A program made the translations under genes and the position numbers. The notes beneath the pieces are model-generated. The model searched no databases. It was not told the DNA's origin and saw only the letters and a program-made list of their open reading frames with translations. DNA of 64,000 bases from Sipunculus nudus. Taxonomy: Eukaryota; Annelida; Sipuncula; Golfingiida; Sipunculidae. The stretch covers positions 49,626,401-49,690,400 of the forward strand of contig CM049317.1 of NCBI GenBank assembly GCA_026874595.1. The letters run 5' to 3'. Positions 1 through 10,113 of this stretch are shown here, in pieces (the first letter of the stretch is position 1; each line of letters begins with the position of its first letter).

Positions 1-400
1 GAAAAATACAGGTGGCGCCACCAGTCTGCAGGAAGTGATGTAACATCTCATGATCAATATGTATGCCAAAAATCATGACCATCAGTCAAGTAGTTAATGA
101 GATATTGAAGTTTTTGTATGAAATTTTTGACTTTTCTGGGGGGTACTTTGGGGCCACATAGCTCGAAGGATATGGGTAACAGAGACCTAATTTCTGGTTT
201 CCAAGGAGATTTTTTATGGACCTCTCAGAATCCCAAGTTACAAGGTTCTAGGTCCAGCGGTTACGATTTGTGCCTGGTTAACGGACGGACAGACGGACAG
301 ACGGACGGACGGACAGACGGACAGACGGACAGACGGACGACGGACAAAGAGTGATCGCTATAGCTCAGATGACTTTCAGTCAGCTGAGCTAAAAATTACA
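1..400 (+). repeat. Dispersed repeat, truncated by window edge
   Basis: The block opens with a 'ggtggcgccacc' palindrome, continues through 'ctcgaaggatatgggtaac' and a GACGGACA microsatellite (about 281-345), and ends with 'gctatagctcagatgact'. A reverse-complement relative lies at 58440-58785, with the same palindrome at its far end and the same '(c/t)tcgaagga...ggttacgatttg' order. This is a multi-copy non-coding element. The 78-codon open frame inside it comes from the GACGGACA run. Its superfamily is not recognised. Confidence 0.7.
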
Positions 401-540
401 TTATGTTTGGGTCCATAACTTCAAAACAATACACAATACTGAACAATTTTTGGTATGTTCATAGAAAATGTAAAGAAGAATATGAATACTAAATAAAATC
501 AAAAACAGATTAGTGGTTTTGATATAAGGCAGCCTTGAAG

Positions 541-775
541 TGTAACAATGGCTTTTTTATGGAAAACTCAGGGTTTTTTCTTTATATCTCGAAGGAACAA
601 AGTCCTAGTGATCCAATTTTTGGTATGGTAGGAGATATTTGGGACATCTAAGTGTATGTAAAATTTTGGATTCGTAAGTCCAACGGTTTTAAAACACGCC
701 CTGTTAACGGCCGAACGGCTGGAGGACCATGACTATAGCTCAGATGACTTATAGTAAGCGGAGCGAAAAAGGTGA
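541..775 (+). repeat. Dispersed repeat, second family member
   Basis: This is a relative of the first repeat: 'tatctcgaaggaa', 'ttttggtatggtaggaga', 'cctgttaacggcc' and a terminal 'actatagctcagatgact'. Another copy lies at 5083-5310 in the same orientation and a weaker one at 60190-60375. It is non-coding, and no terminal inverted repeats or target duplications are evident. Confidence 0.6.
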
Positions 776-1124
776 CAAACAATATATGGGCCTGAGAGTT
801 ATACGAAAGGATATATTTGATAAACAAAAAATGTGGAATTGTTATTTATAGTTCTAAAAAAAGTAAAACATAGGCCAAATGAGCTGAAGATTAAATTGCA
901 GGAAAGTTTTCCCCGCATTCTTGATTGAGTGTACCAGTGGTATGCATCGCAAGGCCTAGCAAGCCTTAAGAGAAGATAAGATATCATTTATTGTCAATAC
1001 GGAATTTTGGTGTTAAGCAACTGATATGTGGCACAACTAAAAAAACAATAATATAAATAATAATAGTTATAATAATACTGCGTAAAAAGCTTATGATTAA
1101 CAACTAGAAAACATATTAATGCTT

Positions 1125-1637
1125 TACATATGCTTATTGAACAAACACACTGCACTGGGCATGAATGAGTCCCTGAAACTATTTGTTTTGCACATAATGG
1201 ACTGTATACGTCTTCTAGATTTCAACCATCTGATTGCTCCACTCAAAGGATGCCGACTTCTCATCATGGTTTTAAACTTACTCAGTACCTTTAGACATTA
1301 CATGTTTTCAAAGTTCTCTAAGTCTACACCAAAAATACGTTCTGCAGTTTTCCTCGTTCTTTCCAATCTTTGTTTGTTAGCAACACTCAAATTATTCCAC
1401 AAGCAGATAATACTGAAGGTTACCACACTTTGTACAACAGATGCGTAAAACAAAGTTAGTATTTTCTTATCAATATGAAAGCATTTCAATTTTCTAAGAA
1501 AGTACATCCTTTGACTGCCTTTTTTACATAAGGCATCTGTGTTATCTGACCATCTAAGTTTATCATTAATAACAGTACCAAGATATTTATACTGAGGCAC
1601 AATCTCTACAGCATTACCATCAATGAAAAAAGGGTAG
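1125..1637 (-). pseudogene. LINE reverse transcriptase, C-terminal part
   Basis: The open stretch encodes DGNAVEIVPQYKYLGTVI, then CKKGSQRMYFLRKLKCFHID and LFYASVVQSVV, which are characteristic of the connection/thumb region of CR1/Rex-like LINE polymerases. It continues in a second frame to SRHPLSG...SFMPSAVCLFN, the usual LINE C-terminus, so at least one frameshift separates the two. Its upstream partner lies past the inserted element at 3899-4680. It belongs to the interrupted LINE and is not a host gene. Confidence 0.8.
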
Positions 1638-1639
1638 TA

Positions 1640-3896
1640 CCGTAAATCTTGTTTTTATGGCCGCACGTCTATTTAAAGCCGCACCCTGAGTTTGCAACGT
1701 CTCTTAAAGGAGCTCCCACTGAGGTTCAAATACCCAAAACCCCCCTTAAAGGCCGCACCCCGACTCCGTCTCTGGCCTGATGGGTAATATAATTAGTTGC
1801 ACGTAGCAAAATAAATCACGACATAGCTGCTTTAATGAAGACTAGAATAAAAAAGTATTAATTACAGAGGTTAAATATGTTGGCAGATTACGTATATTAA
1901 ACATATTTAACGCTCGAGATAGGGACAATATAGATATTTTGTCCCTAACGACTTTTGCACATGGACTGGCAGGCATTTATCAGAAAAAGAAAGATTCCCC
2001 GAACGATCATTTCGTTTGAATGGTGGTTACGCAAAACGATTCTTGTATGCATCAACACGCTTCTTTGCATGTAAAAGACCATAGTATGAACACTGAATTG
2101 AGGTTTATATGTACATTTATTGAAGCAAAAAGCCTGAATACTATCCACTATTACGCACCATCACGCAGTAGCGTTCAGGGGGCGACATGATGGCTAAGAC
2201 TGCTGTGACTGTCAGATTTTCAACCTGCGGGAACTTAATCACGGCTCGTGGTATACATATAAAAACTTATATGTAGAACCTTGACTTTATATCTTTCGTG
2301 CGATATATAACTTGTTATAAAATATCTTGGTAAAGGTCACCAAATAATACGTTTAAAACACCCCAACTGTAACACAGCGGCCCGTTGGGCATGGTCAAGC
2401 AACATTGAAATAAATGCCTACTTTAAACTCATTTGCAGCGTTATTTAGCAACGATTATTTGTTTAAAAAAGTAAAATGAATATAAAGCTGACATCGGAAA
2501 GAGTCGCATAATGGCTGACGATCGTTTTAAAATCAAGTTTGAGTGCCGCCATGTGCTGCAACGCCCAGGTGTTCTGCTAAGAATATTTTGAACGGCTGTA
2601 CGCGGTGGGTGGTAAACAGAACAGCCACCTATTTCGTCCCAGTGTGCTTTGCGCGAACGCTACCTTGACAAGATGGCTCCCCACACGCGTACACGGACAC
2701 TTTCTTGAGGAAAAAAACTTGCTTATCTCGACCGGCCATTTAATTTCACTTCAAAATCACTCGTTTTCACGCGTCATGTTTGCTATACGTGCGTATCTCG
2801 ACAAGGTAACTTCAGTTATTTTAATATTTAGTTGAGTTGACCAGCAATGTTTTCAAACGCATCAGCAAATTGTGACATAGAGCGATGTCAACGAACGATG
2901 TGACGATGATAATACCGAAGTTACCGGTATGAAAATGATTCGAATCTTCCGAGTAATTCAAGAAATGGAATTTTCATCATAGATTAAGATTTCAAAATAT
3001 TACTTTTAGAATTAAAATATACAGTGACTTTAAATGGATCAGCAGAATGTTTCTATACAAAATATATTGAAAAAATCAGTAGCAAACAAGAATACGGCAC
3101 CGCATGTAAAATCTGTATATTCACAAAATTCCATTGGCTGTAGTGACATGTTCTACCATTTATATCTACAAGCTGGTTTCCCCTCTAACACTATTTCCAT
3201 TCATACAATATATTCGTGATTGTATAAAAAAAACAAAGATTAAACAGAAGTAAATGACCGGGCCTTACGCATTCAAGGATGAAGGTTTTCCAGAAACATG
3301 ACGTGGCCCATGTCATGGGGGCGAGAAGATGGGCTATTCAATATTGAGGTACATGTATCAGACATTATAAAAAATGTCAGTAAGTACCTGCTAAATTTGA
3401 ACTTTTATAAAGATTTCATAGTGTTCTAAATTACATATTTTGATTTTCTGAATTATTTTTATGAAAAACATAGATTCCAGGGCAATTCAGCTCCGTCAAA
3501 GGTATGACCGGTAATACCGATTTTTTCCAACAGACGTCACCACTAGTCCTCACCATGAATAATCTCATTCATTTTAATCTCGTAATAAGTGGTGTTATTG
3601 TTCAATGTTTATTGTTATTGTTTAATTGATTGCATATAATTGTTTTATTTTATATGAACATTTAGACTATACAATTTTATACAATAAATCTGTGACTACA
3701 AAGAGTATTTCCTCTGTGGTGTGCTTGATCTCCTATTATCGCCCAAAGGAGCGCCATGTCCGGGAGAGAGTTCTTCTCACAGTTCATTTCTGATAAACCA
3801 TCTATTTATGGCCGCATCCCGAGTTCAGAAAAAAAGTCGAGATTTTCGATTTTGAGTTTGTTTTTAGGGCCGCGGCGATAAAAACAGGATTTACGG
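1640..3896. mobile_element. 2.26-kb TIR DNA element inserted in the LINE
   Basis: Its ends are near-perfect inverted repeats of about 26 bp: 'accgtaaatcttgttttta' from 1639, and the reverse complement of the sequence ending at 3897, which gives 'accgtaaatcctgttttta'. Two mismatches are seen over 26 bp. The flanks allow a TA duplication (1638-1639/3897-3898) or a 3-bp AGT duplication (1636-1638/3898-3900). Removing the element with either duplication rejoins the LINE reading frame. Subterminal 'ggccgca' motifs recur near both ends (1660-1760; 3810-3875). No transposase is recognisable, so it is probably non-autonomous; the TA option would suggest a Tc1/mariner-type enzyme. Confidence 0.75.
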
Positions 3897-3898
3897 TA

Positions 3899-4680
3899 GT
3901 ATGTAGGTCTATTTCTGGGTTCAATAATAAGTTCCTTGGTCTTGTTAACATTAAGTAAAAGATGATGTTAATCACACCATGTGATAGCCTTTGCAATTTC
4001 TTGACAGTAGCAAGATTCATCAAAATCAACGATTCTGCAGAGAATGCCAGTGTCATCCGTGTATTTAAAAAATATCGCATCTTGCCTGATCTCATTACCA
4101 TGTTAACATTAATTAAAAGATGATGTTTATCACACCATGTGATAGCCTTTGCAATTTCTTGACGGTGGCAAGATTCATCAAAATCAACGATTCTGCAGAG
4201 AATGGCAGTGTCATCTGCATACTTAAAAATGTCACATCTTGCCTGGGTAGACACAAAGGAATTTGTGTAAAAAATAAATAACACAGGTGACAGAACACAC
4301 CCTTACTGGCACTACAACATGAGGAAACTGCATTTTCCTATCTTACACATTACTTTTGGTTCATCAGAAAGTTCAGAACCCACCTACAAATATTTACTTG
4401 TACTTTGAGTTGTAAAAACTTAGAAATCACGATATGGTTGAATGGTGTTGAATGCCAAACTAAAGTCAATGAAAAGAATTCTAGCATATGTATTCTGTTT
4501 ATCTAAGTGTTCATAAACAGAATGTAGTAGTGTCAGTAGAGAGTCATCAATTCCTCTTCCTGGCAGGTATAAGCTCATACTGATGTGGGTCCAAGTGAAC
4601 ACCCACATGTTGCTTGATGTTATGAAATATGAATGAAATGCTCCATACTTTTATAGCAATACATCACCTTGTGGACACAA
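3899..4680 (-). pseudogene. LINE reverse transcriptase, palm and active-site part
   Basis: On the minus strand, 4608-4425 encodes the GRGIDDSLLTLLHSV motif and ILFIDFSLAFNTIQP, where the first catalytic aspartate of the RT palm lies. 4284-4110 encodes VLFIFYTNSF and FKYADDTAILC, the YADD catalytic box, followed by WCDKHHLLINVN. The next segment ends in KTKELIIEPRNRPTY directly at the border of the 1640-3896 insertion. Frameshifts and stops occur between the blocks. The segment around YADD is present twice (3944-4245). Confidence 0.8.
3944..4245 (-). repeat. 157-bp direct duplication of the RT active-site segment
   Basis: Two adjacent copies, 3944-4101 and 4102-about 4245, share 'aaaagatgatgtt', 'tcacaccatgtgatagcct', 'caagattcatcaaaatcaac' and 'gattctgcagagaatg'. 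They differ at scattered positions and by one or two indels. The copy next to the 3' part of the LINE reads TDDTGIL where the other reads ADDTAIL. The duplication could be old tandem duplication, or slippage at the shared 'gttaacatta' border. It inactivates the LINE by itself. Confidence 0.8.
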
Positions 4681-4685
4681 TTAAA

Positions 4686-5881
4686 TGTATCCTTTGTACC
4701 CCTTATGATACAATACAAAATCCAAAATGTAAAGAAAGTCAAGAATAAGAATGAATTAAATAGAGAAAATTATAACATTCATCTTGTTTATGCATCCTGT
4801 CCATGGGGGGGGGGGGGTTGCAGAGGGTAAGCTTGGGTAAGCTGGACCAAGGGAACTGCCTGGAGTGAAACAGATTACATAACACAGATGAGGGCTGAGG
4901 TGAGACTGTATCATCCACTACACACCGCTGTTAAACTAGGCTGGCTAGATGTAAACAATACTTGACATGGTGTCTGAAAACTTAAATAAAAGCTACTTTC
5001 AGATTTTAAAAGATTAAATCCCTATGCAAGTATGCTGTGAAAATTAAATCAACAGTGTGTAGAGGAAAAAACAAGGGACCCCTATGTTACATAGCTCAGC
5101 TGAATTTTGAGGTTTATCCTTAATTTCTCGAAGGAATGCAGTGACCCAGTTTTTGGTTTGGTAGGAGAACTTGGGGACATCTAACTGTATGTAGAATTTG
5201 TGATTTGTAGGTCCATTTGTTTCAAAACGTGCCTTGTTATACAGTCAAGATGATGGACAAAGGGCCATTGCTATAGCTCAGATGACTTATAGTGCGCTGA
5301 GCTGATAAAAATATTTCAAAAGACAAGTTCTTTTTGTTTTCATGAAGACATGCCCTTTATCGACCCCACATTCTAGAATAAATATTCACACTAAATGTTG
5401 AATTAAATGCACTTTTTGCAAGCATGCATTTCTTGCAAATCAAGGCATCCTTTCAGAATTCATTAAATAATCATAATTGGGTATTTTCTGATTTTACAGT
5501 ATCATTATCATTGTAGAGTGACATACATCCTCTTTTAGCAACAGAAACCTAGAGGCCAACAGAACTTTCATAAAGAGTATATTTTGGATTTTTAATAACT
5601 AACTTTTAAATTTTACAAGAAATGAGAGATTTGTTTTCCCTTCAATGATCTATAAGAGTTCATGTCACTGTTAAATATGAGTATGCATGAAAAGAGAAAA
5701 TTAACATTCAGTCATTAAAATAAGAAAGATTAATGCAGGTTGATGGATTCCTTTCTTATTTACAAGGATTTTATGACACATTTAACTTTTTCGTGGATCC
5801 TTTTGTAACTCCTGATCACATAATGTGTATAATTATATATTTAAGGGCTTTCCTGGATTAATTAAAAAAAAACTAATATAC
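4686..5881. other. No gene seen; one dispersed repeat
   Basis: This holds a G12 tract at about 4807-4818 and a copy of the 541-775 repeat family at 5083-5310 ('tttctcgaaggaatgcagtg', 'tttggtttggtaggagaac', terminal 'ctatagctcagatgactt'). The rest is AT-rich unique-looking DNA without an exon I can support. It lies downstream of the last visible exon of the minus-strand LDLa gene, so it is intron or 3' flank. Confidence 0.5.
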
Positions 5882-6013
5882 CATCACAGCTTTCTTCATC
5901 CCTTCCACTAGAGCAGTCTCGAATGCCGTCACATTTTTCATCCTTTGAGTAACATAAAAGTTCGTCCGCATCACTACACTTGAAGGGCCGGAAGAATGGG
6001 CATGGACCATCCG
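5882..6013 (-). CDS. LDL-receptor class A domain exon (complete six-Cys module)
   Basis: On the minus strand a 132-nt exon is bounded by an acceptor ending TATTTTAG (AG at 6015-6014) and a donor GTATAT (from 5881). Both borders are phase 1. It encodes DGPCPFFRPFKC, then LLCYSKDEKCDG, then IRDCSSGRDEESC. The six cysteines are in the canonical LDLa order, and the acidic CDG..DC....DE..C half forms the calcium-binding lobe in this family. LDLa domains are extracellular ligand-binding modules of receptors and secreted matrix or protease proteins. It follows four half-LDLa exons of the same gene at 6.8, 10.0, 11.0 and 19.0 kb. The parent protein is not identified. Confidence 0.85.
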
Positions 6014-6111
6014 CTAAAATAGAAATGATAGCATTACTCACAAGAATTACTGTGAATACGACAATCCATGAGAGGCTCCCTAAAAAAAAATATTGGTATT
6101 ACAGAATTCAC

Positions 6112-6365
6112 ACTACAGAAATAACATAATCCACACTCACAGTGAATTGTATCACAATCCACACCCAATATATGATACCACAATCCAAGCACTGTAAATG
6201 ATACTGCAATCCACATCCAATAAATGATACCACAATCCAAGCACACATTAAATGATTCCCTAATCCACACACAGAGACAATGATTCCACAATCCACACAC
6301 AGAGACAATGATACCACAATCCACACACAGAGAAAAAGATACCACAATCCATAAACACAGTTGAT
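6112..6365. repeat. 28-bp minisatellite in intron
   Basis: About nine diverged head-to-tail copies of a 26-28 bp unit resembling 'acaatccacacacagagaca'. The most similar copies are at 6265-6350. The array lies in the intron between the 6.8-kb and 6.0-kb exons of the minus-strand gene. Two overlapping open frames across it (minus strand) reflect the period and are not genes. An (AT)n run follows at about 6462-6485. Confidence 0.8.
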
Positions 6366-6504
6366 AATACTGAATAAGCTAGATCACATTCGGCAACCTA
6401 GCAAATGACAAACTAAACCTTTAAAGGAGAGAGTTCAAACTAATAGTCATACAGAGTGTAATATAAATATATATATATATATATAATGATAAACATTTTG
6501 ACAG

Positions 6505-6730
6505 ACTTACAACATTGTTCCCTCTCCTTGCTGATTTATTTTGTCACACATACAACATTGTTTCCTCTCCTTGCTGATCCATTTTGTCATACATACAAAT
6601 TTGGGACACATTTTGTCAGCCACACACCATTTAGACAAACAATATTTATACTTCTCCTTACTAACTGGTGTTTTCAGACATACAAAATTATTCCCTCTCC
6701 TTGCTGATACGTTTTGCCTATCATACTCAC
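6505..6730 (-). repeat. 42-bp coding-phase minisatellite at the exon donor
   Basis: Four to five copies of a 42-45 bp unit, on the minus strand containing 'atcagcaaggagaggaaaca', run directly from the GTGAGT donor of the 6.8-kb exon. Because the period is a multiple of three, the frame stays open for about 74 codons, giving cysteine-bearing 14-residue repeats. The array ends at a second good donor, GTAAGT (6510-6505). The upstream GTGAGT gives phase 1 and matches the sister exons, while the downstream donor gives phase 2, so I treat this stretch as intron. Confidence 0.65.
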
Positions 6731-6802
6731 AGCAACGTTTTGTGTCTTTGTCTACACATGTTCCATCAGAACATTTCTTGTAACCATAAGGACAGTCTTC
6801 AG
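6731..6802 (-). CDS. Half-LDLa module exon (four-Cys), copy 4
   Basis: This is a 72-nt minus-strand exon: acceptor TTGATTGTAG (AG at 6804-6803), donor GTGAGT (6730-6725), phase 1 at both ends. It encodes EDCPYGYKKCSDGTCVDKD then TKRC. The cysteine spacing C-x6-C-x4-C-x7-C matches the N-terminal lobe of an LDLa domain (C1-C4), but the calcium-binding C5-C6 half is missing. Spliced to the exon at 10.0 kb, the junction codon is CCT (Pro). Spliced to the full LDLa exon at 6.0 kb, it is TCG (Ser). It belongs to the same extracellular protein as its neighbours. Confidence 0.75.
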
Positions 6803-6815
6803 CTACAATCAAAGA

Positions 6816-6911
6816 CAGATACAACAGTGTGTAATACTACAAAATAAATTACAACAGCCTGTTACACAAGACATTGTATCAACGGTGTGTAATACTAATT
6901 CAGTTTACAAC
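6816..6911. repeat. Minisatellite, left part, interrupted by an insertion
   Basis: Short degenerate units of the type 'acaacagtgtgtaatacta' repeat here and resume at 7930-8175. The array was one locus before the element at 6912-7929 inserted into it. It lies in an intron just upstream (minus-strand sense) of the 6.8-kb exon. Confidence 0.7.
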
Positions 6912-7929
6912 TAGATATGTCGGAACGACACGAATGCCCCCGCCTTGGGCAAATTAGAAACATTTGTAAAATTTGGAAAATTTTTTAAGTTCAGGAGGTG
7001 TCGTATGGTCAAAAGTAGGTCAACAAGGGCAAAATGCAAACTCGATCTGTAACGGGTCATTATCAAGCAACACACCAAAAATCATGCCAGTATATGCAGG
7101 CATTGTGAAAAAAAGTCCATACATGTGCATTTTCCATAAAAACTTCTGTCTTTCATGAAATTTTCTATGTTTAGGAGCCGTAAAATGTCAAAAGTAGGTC
7201 AACCGGGACGAAACGCGAACTCGATCTGTAACTGGTCCATATCTGCCCACACACCAAAAATCAGGCCAATATCTGCAAGCATTGCGAAAAAAATGTCCGT
7301 ACATGTGTATCTGTCATGAATATTTCTATTTTTCATGAAAATTTCTATGTTTAGGAGCCGTAAAATGGTCAAAAGTATGTCAACCGTGACGAAAGGCGAA
7401 CTCGATCTGTAACTGGTCTATATCTGTCCACACACCAAAAATCAGGCCAATATCTGCAGGCACTGCAAAAAAAGTCCGTACATGTGTATTTGTCATGAAA
7501 TTTCATATTTTTCATGAAATTTTCTATGTTCAGGAGCCATAAAACGTAGGTCAACCAGGACAAAACGTGAACTCGATCTGTAACTGGTCTATATCTGCTC
7601 ACACACCAAAAATCAGGCCAATATCTGCAGGCATTGCAAAAAAAGGTCTGTACATGTGTATTTGTCATGAAAATTTCTATTTTTCATGAAATTTTCTAAG
7701 TTTAGGAGACGTAAAATGGTCAAAAGTAGGTCAACCGGGACGAAACGCGAACTCGATCTGTAACTGGGCCATATCTGCCCACACACCAAAAATCAGGCCA
7801 ATATCTGCAAGCATTGCGAAAAAAAGTCCGTACAACTGTTTGATTTCGGAATGAAGGAAGGACGCAAGGACCGAATGACGGACATGGGTAAAACTATATG
7901 CCCCGGCCACTTTGTGGCGGGGGCATAAA
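6912..7929. mobile_element. TIR element with internal 178-bp tandem repeats
   Basis: The outer ends carry 'atgcccccgcc' (6934-6944) and its exact inverse 'ggcgggggcat' (7916-7926). Between them lie five head-to-tail copies of a roughly 178-bp unit (starting near 6976, 7156, 7337, 7514 and 7688). Each unit contains 'aactcgatctgtaactgg' and 'cacacaccaaaaatcaggcc'. The last copy is truncated and followed by a 'ggacgcaaggaccgaatgac' terminal segment. It sits inside a minisatellite (6816-6911/7930-8175). No transposase is present, so it is a non-autonomous, satellite-generating element. Open frames across it are products of the repeat. Confidence 0.75.
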
Positions 7930-8175
7930 AAAAGTAATACTTAACATTATTACAATCATGTGTAATACTCAATATCATTACAAGTCTTTAATAATAAATA
8001 ATTTAACAACAGTGTGTTATAATTGATATTATTACAACAGTCTGTAACATTAACAGAGAATGTTACAGAGCAGTCTTTAATACTAAACATTACAACAGTC
8101 TGTAATACTGGACATTATTAAAACTGTATTAGTACTAAACTTCATTACAACAATGTGTAATACTGTCACACCACA
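7930..8175. repeat. Minisatellite, right part
   Basis: This continues the array at 6816-6911, with units containing 'acaacagtctgtaatact' at irregular 28-40 bp spacing. It is non-coding intron sequence of the minus-strand gene. Confidence 0.7.
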
Positions 8176-10038
8176 CACACAGCAGACTTATATTTCCCTG
8201 AAAATAAAGGCAAAAGTCCAAAATAATCTCACTAGTCTAGGAGTAAACAAAACTCAGGCAGATGATCAACAGTAATGGGATTGATTGTAGAAGTGTTACC
8301 AGTAGTCACTTCATGTTACCTGCACACAACAGAGAACATGCACTGCTTCGTTAATATGTGAAAGTACTGTTCATTATTCAGAATATATATTTTGTAACAT
8401 AATCAGAAGACAAAAGTACTTGACATCACATTATATTGTGATGATACATTAAGACTGAATGTCATGTGCTACATATGACTGACTGCATCCGGGCAGAAAC
8501 AATACAAACAAATACAGTCATGACTGTATTTGTCATGTTATACCCCCATTTACATCAAATAGCAAGGCTGTCAGATTGTCAAGTCCTGAAAGGTGATGGA
8601 GGTTCTAGACACAAGGTGGTTTGGTTGTTTTAAAGAATACTTGTAAGTATTTATTATTTTTATAATGTGATGCAACTTTGGTTTTCAAACCTAAGTTTTT
8701 AGTGCATGGTCCCAAAGGTTGGTATCAAAGGTTAGTACACTGGTGGCATTGTTGAGTCTAAAAAAAGGGCAATATCCTTGATTGTGTGATAAAATGTGAC
8801 TTCAGTTTCAGAATCGAAGTATGTCAAGGCTAATTTTTATGGGTTTTGTTCATTAAAAAAGTTGGATTGCAAAGGTTTTCAGATTGTTAAGGGACCTAAT
8901 GCCAAGTCACAACTCGAGTCCTACAGGTTCACAAGATCTTGACTCCTCTAGACTCCCAAAGTGCCCAAAATCTGGACTGAATTGGCCTGATTTCTATTTT
9001 GAGAGCTATAAACTGGACCCAGTAGATTAAGGTTGGTCTAGATTGCAGCATCCACAGACTGCTGTTAAAACACATTGATTTCATAAATACTGTATGATTT
9101 GACATGACATGTACAATAAATAAGCCAGTTTTTATCATGCTCGTATCTGTGTGTAAATGTAAGGTGACATTTGGACAGAGCTTGGCAAAAGAGGCTGAAC
9201 TGATCAGTTTAGAATTCATATTCTCTAGCATTTTGGTGATGGATGAAATGTAATGTAGCACCGTGCATGTTGAAATTATAATCTTCCACAGTTTATGCAT
9301 GGTTTTCATATCCTGTAGTACTCTGTAGATACAACATACTGTCTAGGGACATCGAAAAATTCTATGGAAGTAAGTAATAGACACTGTACCATAAGAAATA
9401 TTCGCCAGTTTTCAGAGGTATGTCATCTCCGGTTATACACTTGGGGTCTAGTTCCTACATATTAAATGTGCCCATTCACCTACCTTTTGAAAAAGAATTT
9501 ATGGGATTTCTGGCTTCCTCTGTGTATATATTAATGATCTTAGGGTAATTTTAATTTAGATAAAGTCTTATAATGCCTCCAAGAAGGAAGTATGAACTTG
9601 TTCATCCACAACATGTTTGTAAACACAGCTATGTTGACAAACAAGAAAAACATGTAATCTAAGTTGGTAGGTTGTATATATGCGGAGGCAGGAGGGTCAC
9701 TTGTTGCAAAACACGATTCGCAAAGCTCTGGCTTTTCTGACTTGCCACTAGATGCCCTTGTTGAATTTCTTTTGATTATACTGGCGGGCCCCCACATATC
9801 ATAAACACGTTGATATAAACAAATCATGCAGCCTGGTGCAGTGATATCCAGGTTTTCTGGCCTATTTTTTATTAAACCTCCAAGGGATTACCTTTAGTTT
9901 ATAAAGGTCAGATAGACGATTGGACCCCTTTAAAGAGTAACAGTATACCAAGGGACTGCTTTCCACATTAAGGGCTGCAGAGATTCTAATAAACACTAAT
10001 TCTTAAAATCCTGGGCTGAAGACAAAGTGTTTACATAC
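8176..10038. other. Intron, nothing recognised
   Basis: AT-rich sequence between the 10.0-kb and 6.8-kb exons of the minus-strand gene. Small open frames occur at 8929-9309 and 9540-9827 (minus). Neither has family motifs or the phase-1 borders and cysteine pattern of the neighbouring exons. I see no repeat family shared with the rest of the window. Confidence 0.5.
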
Positions 10039-10113
10039 GGCATGTCGAGGAACCAAATTTGTAAACACAGCTGCCATCTTTACACCTCTTCTCATCAAAT
10101 CTGCATTCACCAG
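10039..10113 (-). CDS. Half-LDLa module exon (four-Cys), copy 3
   Basis: This is a 75-nt minus-strand exon with acceptor CATATTTCAG (AG at 10115-10114) and donor GTATGT (10038-10033), phase 1-1. It encodes GECRFDEKRCKDGSCVYKF then GSSTC, spacing C-x6-C-x4-C-x8-C. The CKDGSC core is the same as CSDGTC in the copies at 6.8 and 19.0 kb. The junction codons to both neighbours are CCT, so consecutive modules are joined only by a proline. It is part of an extracellular tandem-module protein; the disulfide pairing is presumed from LDLa. Confidence 0.78.

Larger units (their letters stand above)
962..4685 (-). mobile_element. Non-LTR retrotransposon (CR1/Rex-like LINE), decayed and split
   Basis: Read on the minus strand, this gives the RT palm (GRGIDDSLLTLLH, then FIDFSLAFNTIQP), the SPVLF...YADDTAILC active-site block, the thumb-side KYLGTVI...LRKLKCFHIDK...LFYASVVQSVVTFS block, and a C-terminal KTN..DSFMPSAV tail. 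The 3' end shows 'gacaataaatgatatctt' near 965-985, an AATAAA plus short-repeat tail of the kind common in CR1/Rex-type LINEs. Stops and frame shifts show it is dead. The 5' half, including any endonuclease, is absent, as expected for a 5'-truncated LINE. A TIR element (1640-3896) interrupts it. Clade placement is from motif memory only. Confidence 0.8.

Noticed and set aside
6034-6347. Two overlapping Cys/Trp-rich minus-strand frames
   Set aside because: They are translations of the 28-bp minisatellite; the cysteines come from one repeated codon pattern.
7369-7668. 99-codon minus-strand frame with repeated phrases
   Set aside because: It arises from two units of the 178-bp tandem repeat inside the TIR element.
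9540-9827. 95-codon minus-strand frame with several Cys between two LDLa-module exons
   Set aside because: The cysteine spacing does not fit the module, and no phase-1 acceptor/donor pair brackets it.
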